Shown piece by piece: positions 53,784-62,699 of a stretch of DNA of 64,000 nucleotides. Numbering within the stretch: the first letter of the stretch is position 1; each line of letters begins with the position of its first letter. The translations under genes were made by a program, and so were the position numbers. Under the pieces are notes generated by a model that saw nothing but the letters and a program-made list of their open reading frames with translations, ran no database searches and was not told the origin of the DNA. This DNA is from Balneolaceae bacterium (GTDB lineage: Bacteria; Bacteroidota; Rhodothermia; Balneolales; Balneolaceae). The stretch is from contig JAEPNO010000005.1 of assembly GCA_017643365.1 (NCBI GenBank), positions 163,375 through 227,374 of the forward strand, read 5' to 3'.

Positions 53784-53888
53784 GACGACAATTAAATTCA
53801 AATCATTCCAATTAATTTCATTCCCGCTAAATTTTTTTTCAGTTCACAAATCCCTTAACATAAATGTGTAAATATCGTAGCGGGACCA

Positions 53889-55028
53889 ATGGCAGAGATC
53901 GAAGAAAAAAACATCATCAAAGAAAACAGCAAGAAGTACGCGGGGCAGCTTTGGAGCTTAATTATCGAGCAAGTTGAACGCCAAAGTGCACAAAATGAAT
54001 CGCTTCCTGCTCACCTTGCACCACCCAAAAAAGAATCGAAACACAAATGGTTGATCAACCTATTGTTTATCTTTCCGGTTCTCTTATTAACAGGATTTAT
54101 CACCTCATTTTGGTGGGATTTTAATGGATTAAGCACCACAATACTTGGGTACACCATTGTTTTTGAAGGACTCCTAAAAGTGCTCACCATTAGTGGGCTG
54201 ATCGGGTTTATGACCAACTGGGTAGCCATTAAAATGCTGTTCCGTCCTACCCATCGCCGGCCAATATTGGGGCAAGGATTAATCCCTGCACAAAAAGACC
54301 GCATCGCTTATCGATTAGCACGAGCCGTATCGGAAGATTTGATCAACCCGGAGATCATCAAAAAGAAAATTCATGAATCGCAGGCGATTAGTAAATACCG
54401 GGAAAAAGCCACTGAATATATCCGAAATATCATCGATGATCCACGATTCAGAACAGAGCTAAAAGTACTGTTGGTAAGCTATGTTGATGAAATGATGGCC
54501 GAACCGGAAGTGCGTGCGAACATCGCTAAGAATTTAATCAATCAGATTAATTCTGCCATCGATCAGAATTCGTTCGAACGAGTGGCATTACGAGCGTATT
54601 CGTTTTTTAAAGGTCAAGAAATGCAGGATTTGGTGGAAGAAGCACTAACTAAACTTCCATCAGGAGTAGAACGGGGATTAGATAAAATGGATGAATTCTT
54701 GGACACTCTCCCCGATCGCATCGAAGAAAACAGCGAAACCATCGAAGACCTTGTAACCAATATGTTGTACCGACTCATCAACCAATTGGATGTGCATGCG
54801 CTGGTGGAGGACAATTTGCGTCAGTATGATGAAAAACGTATCGAATTATTGATTAAAAACGCATCAAACGATCAGCTACAATACATTCAGTATCTCGGTG
54901 CTGTACTTGGGACGCTCGGCGGATTTATCATCTGGAAACCGATAGCCAGCCTGATTGTATTGGCCACTTTTATACTATTAATTTATGGGTTGGATGTTTT
55001 GCTAATCAAAACCAAAGTTTCTGAATAA
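53889..55028 (+). CDS. DUF445 family membrane protein
   Basis: 379 residues. Helices at about 53-75 and 90-115, then the DUF445 core beginning TNWVAIKMLFRPTHRRPILGQGLIPAQKDRIAYRLARAVSEDLI split across two structural pieces; the remainder is coiled and a final hydrophobic segment is at 340-375. Function is unknown. Divergent from the marR operon. Confidence 0.85.
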   Translation: MAEIEEKNIIKENSKKYAGQLWSLIIEQVERQSAQNESLPAHLAPPKKESKHKWLINLLFIFPVLLLTGFITSFWWDFNGLSTTILGYTIVFEGLLKVLTISGLIGFMTNWVAIKMLFRPTHRRPILGQGLIPAQKDRIAYRLARAVSEDLINPEIIKKKIHESQAISKYREKATEYIRNIIDDPRFRTELKVLLVSYVDEMMAEPEVRANIAKNLINQINSAIDQNSFERVALRAYSFFKGQEMQDLVEEALTKLPSGVERGLDKMDEFLDTLPDRIEENSETIEDLVTNMLYRLINQLDVHALVEDNLRQYDEKRIELLIKNASNDQLQYIQYLGAVLGTLGGFIIWKPIASLIVLATFILLIYGLDVLLIKTKVSE

Positions 55029-55076
55029 ACTTATTATCTTCAGCGGATAAATTTCCATTTCAAACGATTTCCTGTC

Positions 55077-56762
55077 TTGAAGATTTTACAACAACTACGA
55101 ATTCCATTATACCTTTCAGTGTTTGCAATCGTATTTGCAAGCTGTTCATCAACTGGAGAATTAGCGCAAAATTCGACCTCTGAACCTGAAACAGAGCCAA
55201 CTACTGAGGACACAGTAACTGAAGCTTCTGAAGAACTCGCCCCAACCGAAGACTGGCACCTTCTTGCTCCTACCGCTGATCCTTACTACGGTACCGGCGT
55301 TGAGTTAGCCTACGAAGAATTGCTAATGAACAAGCAGCCTAGAAAAGAAGTGATTGTCGCGATTATTGATTCAGGAACCGATATCGAACACGAAGATCTT
55401 GCCGACAATATTTGGGTGAACGAAGATGAAATTGCCGGAAATGGTATCGATGACGATGGAAACGGCTATGTGGATGATATTCACGGCTGGAACTTTATTG
55501 GTGGTCCTGATGGATCGCATGTTGTGGAAGACACCTACGAAGTAACCCGAATTTATGCGTCTATGCGCGATGATTTCGAAGGACTAAATCCTGCCGATCT
55601 AAATGAAGAAGAATTGGCGGAGTTTAATTATTACGAGGAAATTAAAGCCGATTTTATGGCTGAGCGAAATGAAGTACAAACCGTTTTGCAAAACATTACG
55701 GGCTTCGAACAGGCAATTATGGGTTCAAAGCGAGTATTTGGCGTAACTCACATTGATTCGGTTTCTGCAGCCGATCTGGAATCTGATCCAAACGATACTC
55801 CACTCAAAGCTCAGGCCAAGCAAGTTTTGAATTACGTTAAAGAAGTTGGGTTAACCGAAGAAGATCTTCAGGAAGCAAAAGAACAGTATCAGACGTTGGC
55901 TGAATTTGGTATGAATCCCGATTTTGATCCACGCCCTATTGTTGGGGATGACTACGAAGATTTATCCAACCGATATTATGGAAATAATGATGTTGCAGGT
56001 CCTCGCAGCGATCACGGAACGCACGTAGCCGGAATCGTAGGCGCTATCAGAAAAAACAATGTGGGAATGGATGGTATCGCCGATGTTAAACTAATGATTT
56101 TGCGAACCGTTCCTATGGGGGATGAGCGCGACAAAGATGTCGCCAATGCTATCCGATATGCAGCTGAAAACGGAGCAGACATCATGAACATGAGTTTCGG
56201 AAAAGGTTATTCTCCACAAAAAGCATATGTTGATGCGGCCATCCGCTACGCCGACAGTTTAGGTGTGTTAATGATTCACGGTGCCGGAAATGACGGTGCT
56301 AATATCGACACTACCGATAACTTTCCAACCCGAACTTATTTATCTGGCGGAACAGCCACAAACTTTATGGATATTGGCGCTTCCTCGTGGGAAGAAGGCG
56401 AAGCATTGCCCGCGGTTTTCAGTAATTACGGTGCATCCAATGTTGATCTATTTGCCCCGGGTGTAGCCATCTACTCCACGTATCCAAATAATGAATACAA
56501 AGCCAACGATGGCACCAGTATGGCAGCACCGGTTGTTTCCGGGATTGCAGCGCTAATTATGTCGTACTATCCGGATTTGACCGCCACTCAGGTAAAAGAA
56601 ATTTTGATGGATTCATCTACCAAACCGGAAGTACAAATTGTGAATCAACCCGGTAGCGGCGAAGAAGCAGTTCTAGTGCCATTTTCTGAATTGTCGATCA
56701 GTGGAGGGGTGGTGAACGCTTTTGAAGCTTTAAAAATGGCGGATCAACTCAGCGATTATTAA
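55077..56762 (+). CDS. Subtilisin-like (S8) lipoprotein peptidase with large insertion
   Basis: 561 residues, TTG start (no upstream ATG), lipoprotein signal VFASC (Cys23). Catalytic Asp98 in VAIIDSGTDIEHEDL, His316 in SDHGTHVAGI, and Ser481 in DGTSMAAPVVSG; the oxyanion Asn is in HGAGNDGAN. The distance from Asp98 to His316 is over 200 residues, against roughly 30-40 in subtilisin, because of a long acidic helical insertion (about 140-310). A calcium-loop-like GNGIDDDGNGYVDD lies right after Asp98. The protein is anchored, so it would act at the envelope or surface. Confidence 0.9.
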   Translation: MKILQQLRIPLYLSVFAIVFASCSSTGELAQNSTSEPETEPTTEDTVTEASEELAPTEDWHLLAPTADPYYGTGVELAYEELLMNKQPRKEVIVAIIDSGTDIEHEDLADNIWVNEDEIAGNGIDDDGNGYVDDIHGWNFIGGPDGSHVVEDTYEVTRIYASMRDDFEGLNPADLNEEELAEFNYYEEIKADFMAERNEVQTVLQNITGFEQAIMGSKRVFGVTHIDSVSAADLESDPNDTPLKAQAKQVLNYVKEVGLTEEDLQEAKEQYQTLAEFGMNPDFDPRPIVGDDYEDLSNRYYGNNDVAGPRSDHGTHVAGIVGAIRKNNVGMDGIADVKLMILRTVPMGDERDKDVANAIRYAAENGADIMNMSFGKGYSPQKAYVDAAIRYADSLGVLMIHGAGNDGANIDTTDNFPTRTYLSGGTATNFMDIGASSWEEGEALPAVFSNYGASNVDLFAPGVAIYSTYPNNEYKANDGTSMAAPVVSGIAALIMSYYPDLTATQVKEILMDSSTKPEVQIVNQPGSGEEAVLVPFSELSISGGVVNAFEALKMADQLSDY

Positions 56763-56777
56763 TCAATAAATACAACA

Positions 56778-58208
56778 TTGGCCACTTACGATGCCGTTAT
56801 TGTTGGATCGGGTCCGAATGGGCTCGCAGCTGCAATCCTGCTTGCTCAGCAGGGATTAAAAGTTCATGTAATTGAAGCAGAAGAAACTATTGGTGGTGGC
56901 ACTCGAACGAAGGAATTAACGGAATCGGGTTTCTTGCATGATGTCTGTTCTGCAGTGCACCCAACAGCGGTGGCTTCTCCTTTCCTTTCTTCCCTTCCAC
57001 TCGAAAAATATGGACTCGAGTGGATTTATCCGGAAGCTTCGGTTGCCCATCCTTTAGAAGAAGGAAATGGAATCCTGGGCTATCAATCGCTTGACAAAAC
57101 GCTCGAACAATTTGGTAAAGACGCCAAAATGTATAAGCGTCTTTTTGGCGATTTTATTGAAAACTGGGACTCTATCAAGTATGATTTATTCGGGACATTA
57201 CGAAGCGTGGAAAATCCACTTTCGATGGCACGTTTTGGGTGGTATGGATGGCTTTCGGCAAAGGATATAACCAATTCCTTGTTTAAAAATCCCGAAACGA
57301 AAGCACTTTTTGCAGGGATGGCTGCCCATAGTATTCTTCCGCTCGATAAATTGTTTTCGGCTTCTTTTGGCTTAGTGCTTACTACTACGATGCATGCTGT
57401 TGGCTGGCCAATAGCGAAAGGTGGGTCGGCTACTATCACCAAAGCAATGGCGAGTTATTTGGAATCATTGGATGGGACCATCGAAACAGGAAATCGAATC
57501 ACAGACTTTACCGAAATTCCGGATGCTAAAGCAGTGCTATTTGATCTCACACCGCATCAAATTACAAAAATATGTAGCACGCAATTACCGAACGCTTATC
57601 GCAAGAAGTTGAACAAGTACAAATATGGTCCGGGCGCATTTAAAATTGATCTGGCTGTTTCTGAGCCCATCCCCTGGAAAAACGAAGCGATTGGAAAAGC
57701 AGGTACCGTTCATTTAGGTGGATCATTCGAAGAAATCGGATATTCTGAGAAGCAGGTTTGGCAAGGTAATCATCCGGAAAAACCTTATGTGTTGCTCTCT
57801 CAGCCTAGTATTTTTGATGATTTACGAGCTCCGAAAGGCAAACACACTGTTTGGGCATATTGCCATGTTCCGAATGGTTCTGATCGTGATTGCACTGAAG
57901 AAATTGTATCACAGATCGAGCGGTATGCGCCCGGTTTTCGAGATACGATAATTGCAAAACACACCATGACTGCGGTTCAAATGAACGACTATAACGAGAA
58001 TTACATCGGTGGTGATATCAATGGCGGTGCACAGTTTTTCAAACAACTTATTGGCCGTCCGGTATTAAAATGGGATCCTTATAAAATTCCCTTCGATGGC
58101 GCTTACATTTGTTCGTCTTCTACCCCGCCAGGCGGCGGAGTGCATGGCATGTGTGGATATCATGCGGCTAAATCAGCCTTGAAAAATGAATTTGGGATCG
58201 AGGTATGA
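56778..58208 (+). CDS. Phytoene-desaturase-like FAD-dependent oxidoreductase
   Basis: 476 residues, TTG start. The N-terminus has a dinucleotide-binding fold, AVIVGSGPNGLAAAILLAQ, with VIEAEETIGGGTRTKE completing the FAD pocket, as in carotenoid desaturases and related NAD(P)/FAD enzymes. C-terminal GAYICSSSTPPGGGVHGMCGYHAA is the second FAD-binding signature. No carotenoid cluster is present, so the substrate is unknown. The stop overlaps the Rieske gene by ATGA. Confidence 0.85.
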   Translation: MATYDAVIVGSGPNGLAAAILLAQQGLKVHVIEAEETIGGGTRTKELTESGFLHDVCSAVHPTAVASPFLSSLPLEKYGLEWIYPEASVAHPLEEGNGILGYQSLDKTLEQFGKDAKMYKRLFGDFIENWDSIKYDLFGTLRSVENPLSMARFGWYGWLSAKDITNSLFKNPETKALFAGMAAHSILPLDKLFSASFGLVLTTTMHAVGWPIAKGGSATITKAMASYLESLDGTIETGNRITDFTEIPDAKAVLFDLTPHQITKICSTQLPNAYRKKLNKYKYGPGAFKIDLAVSEPIPWKNEAIGKAGTVHLGGSFEEIGYSEKQVWQGNHPEKPYVLLSQPSIFDDLRAPKGKHTVWAYCHVPNGSDRDCTEEIVSQIERYAPGFRDTIIAKHTMTAVQMNDYNENYIGGDINGGAQFFKQLIGRPVLKWDPYKIPFDGAYICSSSTPPGGGVHGMCGYHAAKSALKNEFGIEV

Positions 58209-59305
58209 AAAACCCTGAACTCTTTAAATTAAATTCTGGGGAGTTTAAACAGCCACCGATCGAACAAGCGTCTACGATTCCATCTGCTTGGTATCACGAT
58301 CAGGAAGTTTTTGATTTTGAGCGGGAAGTGCTTTTTGCCCGAAACTGGCAATATGTGTGTCACCAAAATCAGCTAAAAGAAACAGGTGATGTTGTACATG
58401 CAATTATCGCCGGAAATCCAATTTTGGCAATCAAAACTAAAGATGAAGGAATTCGAGCTTTTTTCAATGTGTGTAAGCATCGTGGCGGTCCGCTTGCGGT
58501 AAAAAAAGGAACTACAACCGTTTTGCAATGCCAATATCATGGGTGGACCTATCTCACCGACGGAAGTTTACGCGGAGTTCCAGATTGGAATCTGGTTGAA
58601 TTATTCGATGAAAAAGATTTTGGTTTAGAACCCGTTGAGTTGTCGTTTTGGGATGGATTGATCTTTGCTAAAATAGAATCCGGTGGACCAAAATTACAGC
58701 AAATTGTAGAAGGAATTTCTGATCGGATTGCTCCATTAACCATGGAGAAGCTTCAGTTTTATCGCGAAGAAGTGTACGATATCGATTGCAATTGGAAAGT
58801 GTATGTAGACAATTATTTGGAAGGTTATCACATCCCGATCGTGCATCCTGAATTAGCTAACTTGCTGGACTACAAGAATTACGTAACAGAAGCTTACCCA
58901 ATGTATTCGCTGCAGCACAGTCCGTTTAAAGGCGAGGACAATGTCTATCAAACCGAAGAAGGTGAAGCGTTTTATTATTTCCTCTTCCCCAACATGATGT
59001 TGAATATTCTACCGGGTAGACTTCAGGTTAATCTTGTTGAGCCGGTATCCACCAATCGTTGTATAGTATATTTTTGGTATTTCTACAATGACATCGAGAC
59101 CAAAGAAAAAGCCGGAATTATCAAAGACGATTTAGCGTATAGCGAAGTTATTCAACAAGAGGACATCGAGATTTGCGAAGCCGTGCAACGTGGCTTACAA
59201 TCCAAAGCCTACGATAAAGGCAGGTTTTCGGTGAAGAGAGAATTGGGCGTATATCACTTTCAGAGCTTGTTGAAGAAGCATTTTGAAAAGGGAATGAGTT
59301 TATAA
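58205..59305 (+). CDS. Rieske non-haem iron oxygenase alpha subunit
   Basis: 366 residues. Rieske cluster ligands Cys90, His92, Cys109 and His112 (CKHRGG ... CQYHGW), mononuclear iron ligands His209 and His214 in DNYLEGYHIPIVHPEL, with Asp202 in the bridging position. It hydroxylates or demethylates an unknown substrate and needs an electron donor. No ferredoxin or reductase gene is beside it; the overlapping FAD protein is a possible partner, although not a classic reductase. Confidence 0.87.
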   Translation: MKNPELFKLNSGEFKQPPIEQASTIPSAWYHDQEVFDFEREVLFARNWQYVCHQNQLKETGDVVHAIIAGNPILAIKTKDEGIRAFFNVCKHRGGPLAVKKGTTTVLQCQYHGWTYLTDGSLRGVPDWNLVELFDEKDFGLEPVELSFWDGLIFAKIESGGPKLQQIVEGISDRIAPLTMEKLQFYREEVYDIDCNWKVYVDNYLEGYHIPIVHPELANLLDYKNYVTEAYPMYSLQHSPFKGEDNVYQTEEGEAFYYFLFPNMMLNILPGRLQVNLVEPVSTNRCIVYFWYFYNDIETKEKAGIIKDDLAYSEVIQQEDIEICEAVQRGLQSKAYDKGRFSVKRELGVYHFQSLLKKHFEKGMSL

Positions 59306-59390
59306 ATTCCAAAAGCCAGTTATTTTTAAATTCCAATATTCAATCGATCAAATTTCAAACAATTGGAATCTATCGATTCTCTTGCCACGA

Positions 59391-59560
59391 AAGCACAAAA
59401 CCACGGAAAATTTTATAATTGAGCAGGGTTGAAACCCTTCGTTTGTTAAAATTAAAGAATTCAATAACACTTCATCCAAAGCTTCTCCTCAAGGAGAAGG
59501 CTTTGCATTCGATGTAAAGCAGATTATTAGCTCGAACAAAACGATTTGTCGTATCGAACG
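59391..59560 (+). repeat. 170-bp direct repeat, copy A
   Basis: Begins AAGCACAAAACCACGG and ends GTATCGAACG; the second copy is at 59697-59865 with roughly 85 per cent identity by eye. Both contain a TTCTCCTCAAGGAGAA palindrome and the same AT-rich remainder. No reading frame. The copies flank a palindromic core at 59620-59674. Confidence 0.85.
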
Positions 59561-59619
59561 GAGTTTGAAACCTATTCAAAAAATTACAGCCATTTGTAGA
59601 ATGTATTGTGTTATTTATT

Positions 59620-59674
59620 CCCCTCCGTTGGAGGGGTGTCCCGACGGTTCCTGAGCCCGTCGAAGGAGTCGGGA
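59620..59674. repeat. REP-like palindromic core between the two repeats
   Basis: Two nested structures: CCCCTCC-GTT-GGAGGGG (59620-59636) and TCCCGAC...GTCGGGA (59639-59674). The loop holds TCCTGAGCCCGTCGAAGGA. This resembles interspersed palindromic sequences of the CTTCGAxxxGCTCAGG type scattered in many genomes of this group; a related copy is at 62664-62727. Confidence 0.7.
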
Positions 59675-59696
59675 CGGGGTGATTTTTTTGACACTA

Positions 59697-59865
59697 AAGC
59701 ACAAAACCACGGAAATTATATAGGCGTGAAGGGTTAAAACCCTTCACTTGATAAAATTAAAGAATCCAATAACACCTGATCCAAACCTTCTCCTCAAGGA
59801 GAAGGCTTTACATTCGATGTAAAGCAGATTATTAGCTCTAGCAAAACAATTTGTAGTATCGAACG
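59697..59865 (+). repeat. 170-bp direct repeat, copy B
   Basis: The second copy of the repeat at 59391-59560. The region 59306-59871, 566 nt, holds nothing else that I can support: no ORF with a family match and no RNA gene. Confidence 0.85.
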
Positions 59866-60016
59866 AAATGAGTGTCAATGGAATATCTTAAGGAAAATCT
59901 ACACAAGGACTTCAGCTTCTTGATAAAAGCCATGCCCTTTATTTCAACTCTAGACCCAGACCTTCGCCGCGGGATGACTTATTCTAACTTTCTCCTGATT
60001 CCTCTCTCCTTTTTCC

Positions 60017-60343
60017 TTACTTATGATTTTCAGGATCGAGCCAGCGCAGTGTTTCCCAGCGGTACATTCCGGAATTATGTCCGTCTACCCAGGTGATTTG
60101 AAGGGCGTGGTTCCCCACAGCTTGTAAGCTTTTGATATTCATTCGAGGCGGATTTTGAAGAAAAAACGCTTGTGGCTGGAAATTCTGCATGTTTTCATGC
60201 CCACCACGGCACATCACACACGGACAATTCTTTCGAAGTCCATACAACGGATATCTCGAAGTTTCACCGTCTTCCCAGGTAATCTGCAGAATCTGTTCTT
60301 CATTAAATACATCTATTCCTACTGCTGTACTTGATTCGTCCAT
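60017..60343 (-). CDS. DUF971 family protein
   Basis: 108 residues with the DUF971 (GBBH-like N-terminal) pattern: ILQITWEDGETSRYPLYGLRKNCPCVMCRGG in which Cys40, Cys42, Cys45 and His49 may form a metal site, then LQAVGNHALQITWVDGHNSGMYRWETLR. Function is unknown; such proteins are found beside Mrp-type Fe-S carriers in some genomes. Divergent from the membrane protein at 60366. Confidence 0.85.
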   Translation of the reverse strand: MDESSTAVGIDVFNEEQILQITWEDGETSRYPLYGLRKNCPCVMCRGGHENMQNFQPQAFFLQNPPRMNIKSLQAVGNHALQITWVDGHNSGMYRWETLRWLDPENHK

Positions 60344-60365
60344 GAATGCTTTTTATCGTTCCAAA

Positions 60366-61070
60366 ATGGAAAATTACGAAATGCTTTGGATAATAATCAC
60401 CGCAGCAATCACTTTCTTGATCAGCGGATACTTCGGTTTTAAGCGCCTTCTGTATCTTTACCAACTTACTCCTAGAAAAGTAGTCATTTCAGCTATTCTA
60501 GGGCTCTTGGTCTTCACTTTGTTGATGATTCTCTATCGCATTGAATTTATGAGTGAGCAAGTTGGGGCTGCGATAATCACCAATGTGTATGCTTCGATAG
60601 CCGGTTTTTTTGGAGGCGCGTCCGTCAGCCAATATCAAACTAAAACTGCTGCAGGCGACATTCTATACTCAAATCGCTCGTTTTTAAGTGATCATGCTTC
60701 GGTGATCATGGCAATTGGCGTAATTTTATTTGGACTGTACCGCACGTCATTGATCAATGATTTACCGGTTACCCCTATCCGCTTGTCGTCGGGAATTTCG
60801 TTTATTGCGTTCGGTTTTTGGGGGATGACACTCCGATTAGTTCCTGAGTTCCGCCAAAAAGGGATCATCCTACTTGATGTGCTAATCGAATGGAAAGATT
60901 TCTTGAATTACCAGTGGTTTTATGAGGAAGTCATCGAAATAGAATACGAGCAAGTCGAGACGATCAAGTTTTTTAAAACGCACATTCCGCCCGAAGATCA
61001 ATTGGCTATTGAAGATGTACTCCGTGCCAAAATGAAAGAGAAGGTTGAAGAGAAATCAATTAAGAATTAA
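60366..61070 (+). CDS. Multi-pass membrane protein, unknown
   Basis: 234 residues from the ATG at 60366; the open frame extends left to 60189 and includes an ATG at 60342, but both lie in or on the divergent DUF971 gene. About five helices: MLWIIITAAITFLISGYF, VVISAILGLLVFTLLMIL, VGAAIITNVYASIAGFF, SVIMAIGVILFGLY, ISFIAFGFWGMTL. A charged cytosolic tail follows. No recognised family. Confidence 0.6.
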   Translation: MENYEMLWIIITAAITFLISGYFGFKRLLYLYQLTPRKVVISAILGLLVFTLLMILYRIEFMSEQVGAAIITNVYASIAGFFGGASVSQYQTKTAAGDILYSNRSFLSDHASVIMAIGVILFGLYRTSLINDLPVTPIRLSSGISFIAFGFWGMTLRLVPEFRQKGIILLDVLIEWKDFLNYQWFYEEVIEIEYEQVETIKFFKTHIPPEDQLAIEDVLRAKMKEKVEEKSIKN

Positions 61071-61076
61071 GAATGA

Positions 61077-61135
61077 TTCAATTAAGAATGTGTATTTTCT
61101 CACATTATTTGATAATTGATAAATTCTTAATTGAA
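61077..61135. repeat. AT-rich inverted repeat upstream of yajQ
   Basis: TTCAATTAAGAAT (61077-61089) and ATTCTTAATTGAA (61123-61135) are perfect 13-bp arms around a 33-nt spacer. A direct copy of part of the motif lies in the end of the preceding gene. Probable hairpin; it may serve as a transcription stop or be a relic of a mobile element. Confidence 0.7.
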
Positions 61136-61144
61136 CATTGAATT

Positions 61145-61633
61145 ATGGCTAGCTTCGATATTGTAAACGAGATTGACGCGCAGGAAGTAGATAACGCGAT
61201 CAACAATACGCTTAAAGAAATCAGTACCCGCTACGATTTTCGGGGACTTCATTCTGAGGTGACTTATCACAAAAAAGAAAACAGAGTGCATCTTGTAGCT
61301 GCTGAGAGCATGAAAATGCAAGCCATCAAAGAAATGCTGATTCGTAATTTCATCAAACGAGGAATCGATTCGAAAGTACTTGAATTTGGAGATGAAGGTG
61401 GAACTTCTCAAGGTCACGTAAAAATGGATGTGGCGCTGAAAGAAGGCATTAATCGCGAACAAGCGAAGAAAATTGTGAAGGAAATTAAAGACCTGAAATT
61501 TAAAGTGCAGCCTCAAATCCAAGACGACCAGGTTCGGGTTACCGGTAAAAAGATCGACGATTTACAAGCCGTGATCGCTCATCTAAAAGGCAAAGATATG
61601 GGCGTTCCACTACAGTTCGTCAACTTTAAATAA
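61145..61633 (+). CDS. YajQ family nucleotide-binding protein
   Basis: 162 residues, the usual length. Two ferredoxin-like halves; signatures MASFDIVNEIDAQEVDNAIN, TRYDFRGLHS, and MDVALKEGINREQAKKIVKEIKD split near residue 97. Members bind nucleotides, in some species c-di-GMP. The gene is framed on both sides by AT-rich inverted repeats. Confidence 0.93.
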   Translation: MASFDIVNEIDAQEVDNAINNTLKEISTRYDFRGLHSEVTYHKKENRVHLVAAESMKMQAIKEMLIRNFIKRGIDSKVLEFGDEGGTSQGHVKMDVALKEGINREQAKKIVKEIKDLKFKVQPQIQDDQVRVTGKKIDDLQAVIAHLKGKDMGVPLQFVNFK

Positions 61634-61700
61634 TTCAAAATTTAAGATGAAAGATTTAAAATTGTGACCGATTTTTCATTTTGAATCTTTCATTTTGAAT
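61632..61700. repeat. AT-rich imperfect inverted repeat after yajQ
   Basis: ATTCAAAATTTAAGATGAAA at one end and TTCATTTTGAATCTTTCATTTTGAAT-like sequence (only the shared motif ATTTTGAAT given here as exact) at the other form a long imperfect hairpin. It lies between yajQ and the convergent CoA-binding gene and could stop transcription from both sides. Confidence 0.55.
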
Positions 61701-62125
61701 TACATATGGTCTAGCTCAACCATAATACAGAGGTTTCGGATGTAGGGAATTTCGGCGCGTTCGGCTACCAATTCCGCGTCTGGTGACGAAACATCCAATT
61801 GCGTCCATACAACAGGATTCTGTCCCGTTTTCTGTTTCCACTCTTCAACTTCTTCTACTACACCACCGGTATAGCGTTTATTGCGAAATACGTTTACGAT
61901 ATCAATAAGCACAGAGTCGGGAATATCCGCCAATTTTGGAGAGCACTTCTCTCCTAGTATTTCTTTTTCAATCGGATTAATTGGAATAACCTTAAACCCA
62001 CGTTTCATTAAATACTTAGCGGCGTAATTACTTGTTCTGTATGGATTAGCAGAACAGCCAATAATGGCAACCGTTTTAGAATTCTGTAATACTTCCTGAG
62101 GATTGGGCTGAATAAGGTCGCTCAT
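61700..62125 (-). CDS. CoA-binding protein (YccU-like)
   Basis: 141 residues with a Rossmann-type CoA-binding fold: KTVAIIGCSANPYRTSNYAAKYLMK, KVIPINPIEKEILGEKC, VDIVNVF-type strand (LIDIVNVFRN) and the C-terminal NLCIMVELDHM. Members bind CoA but function is unknown. Single gene on the minus strand, converging on yajQ. Confidence 0.87.
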   Translation of the reverse strand: MSDLIQPNPQEVLQNSKTVAIIGCSANPYRTSNYAAKYLMKRGFKVIPINPIEKEILGEKCSPKLADIPDSVLIDIVNVFRNKRYTGGVVEEVEEWKQKTGQNPVVWTQLDVSSPDAELVAERAEIPYIRNLCIMVELDHM

Positions 62126-62200
62126 TCTAGATAAAATATTGTTTTATAAGATGCGTATCTTTAGGGCTGAATTTAAACTAATCAAAATAAAAGGAATATT

Positions 62201-62629
62201 TTGTCAACAATTAAGAACGGTGACACCGTTAAAGTACATTACACAGGAACCTTAGAAGGCGGCGAAGTTTTCGATTCATCAGTAAATCGCGATCCCCTTC
62301 AATTCACTTTAGGTCAAGGTCAACTTATCCCGGGATTTGAAAAAGCAATTATTGGCTTAGGTGTAGGCGAATCAACTACAACCAACATCCCATCAGCCGA
62401 AGCATACGGCGATAAAAACCCAGAAATGGTTGTAACCGTAGAGAAATCTCAGCTTCCTGAAGGCATGGAGCCTGAAGTAGGCATGCAACTTCAACTTAAT
62501 CAGCCGGATGGCCAAGCAATTCCTTGCCAGGTTACCGATGTTGAAGGCGAGCAAGTTACTATCGACGCTAACCACCCGTTAGCCGGACAAGATCTTACGT
62601 TCAACATCGAAGTTGTTGAAATCGCTTAA
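62201..62629 (+). CDS. FKBP-type peptidyl-prolyl isomerase (SlyD-like)
   Basis: 142 residues, TTG start at 62201 with AAAAGGA seven bases before. FKBP core VKVHYTGTLEGGEVFDSS and LIPGFEKAIIGLGVGEST, then an insert-in-flap domain (residues about 72-125, GDKNPEMVVTVEKSQLPEG ... TIDANHPLAGQDL) as in SlyD. No metal-binding tail. It speeds protein folding in the cytosol. A terminator-like hairpin follows at 62700. Confidence 0.9.
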   Translation: MSTIKNGDTVKVHYTGTLEGGEVFDSSVNRDPLQFTLGQGQLIPGFEKAIIGLGVGESTTTNIPSAEAYGDKNPEMVVTVEKSQLPEGMEPEVGMQLQLNQPDGQAIPCQVTDVEGEQVTIDANHPLAGQDLTFNIEVVEIA

Positions 62630-62663
62630 TCAGCATTCAACCAAACATTTTCTAAATGGCAGG

Positions 62664-62680
62664 TTTCGATAGGCTCAGCC
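62664..62680. repeat. REP-like element, arm 1
   Basis: TTTCGATAGGCTCAGCC. Together with CCTGAGCTTATCGAA at 62706-62720 it forms an inverted pair with one mismatch. The same motif family is seen at 59649-59667. Confidence 0.65.
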
Positions 62681-62699
62681 TCCATTTTTAAGTTTTTTG

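Noticed and set aside
53823..53884. CCCGCTA/TAGCGGG inverted pair upstream of the DUF445 gene
   Set aside because: Arms of 7 bp with a 48-nt spacer can occur by chance and do not form a convincing operator or terminator.
57083..57442. 119-codon minus-strand frame in the desaturase-like gene
   Set aside because: Antisense shadow; the plus-strand frame has the FAD-binding signatures.
59872..60096. 74-codon plus-strand reading frame next to the repeat patch
   Set aside because: It overlaps the end of the DUF971 gene on the other strand, continues the low-complexity repeat sequence, and its translation has no family-like features.
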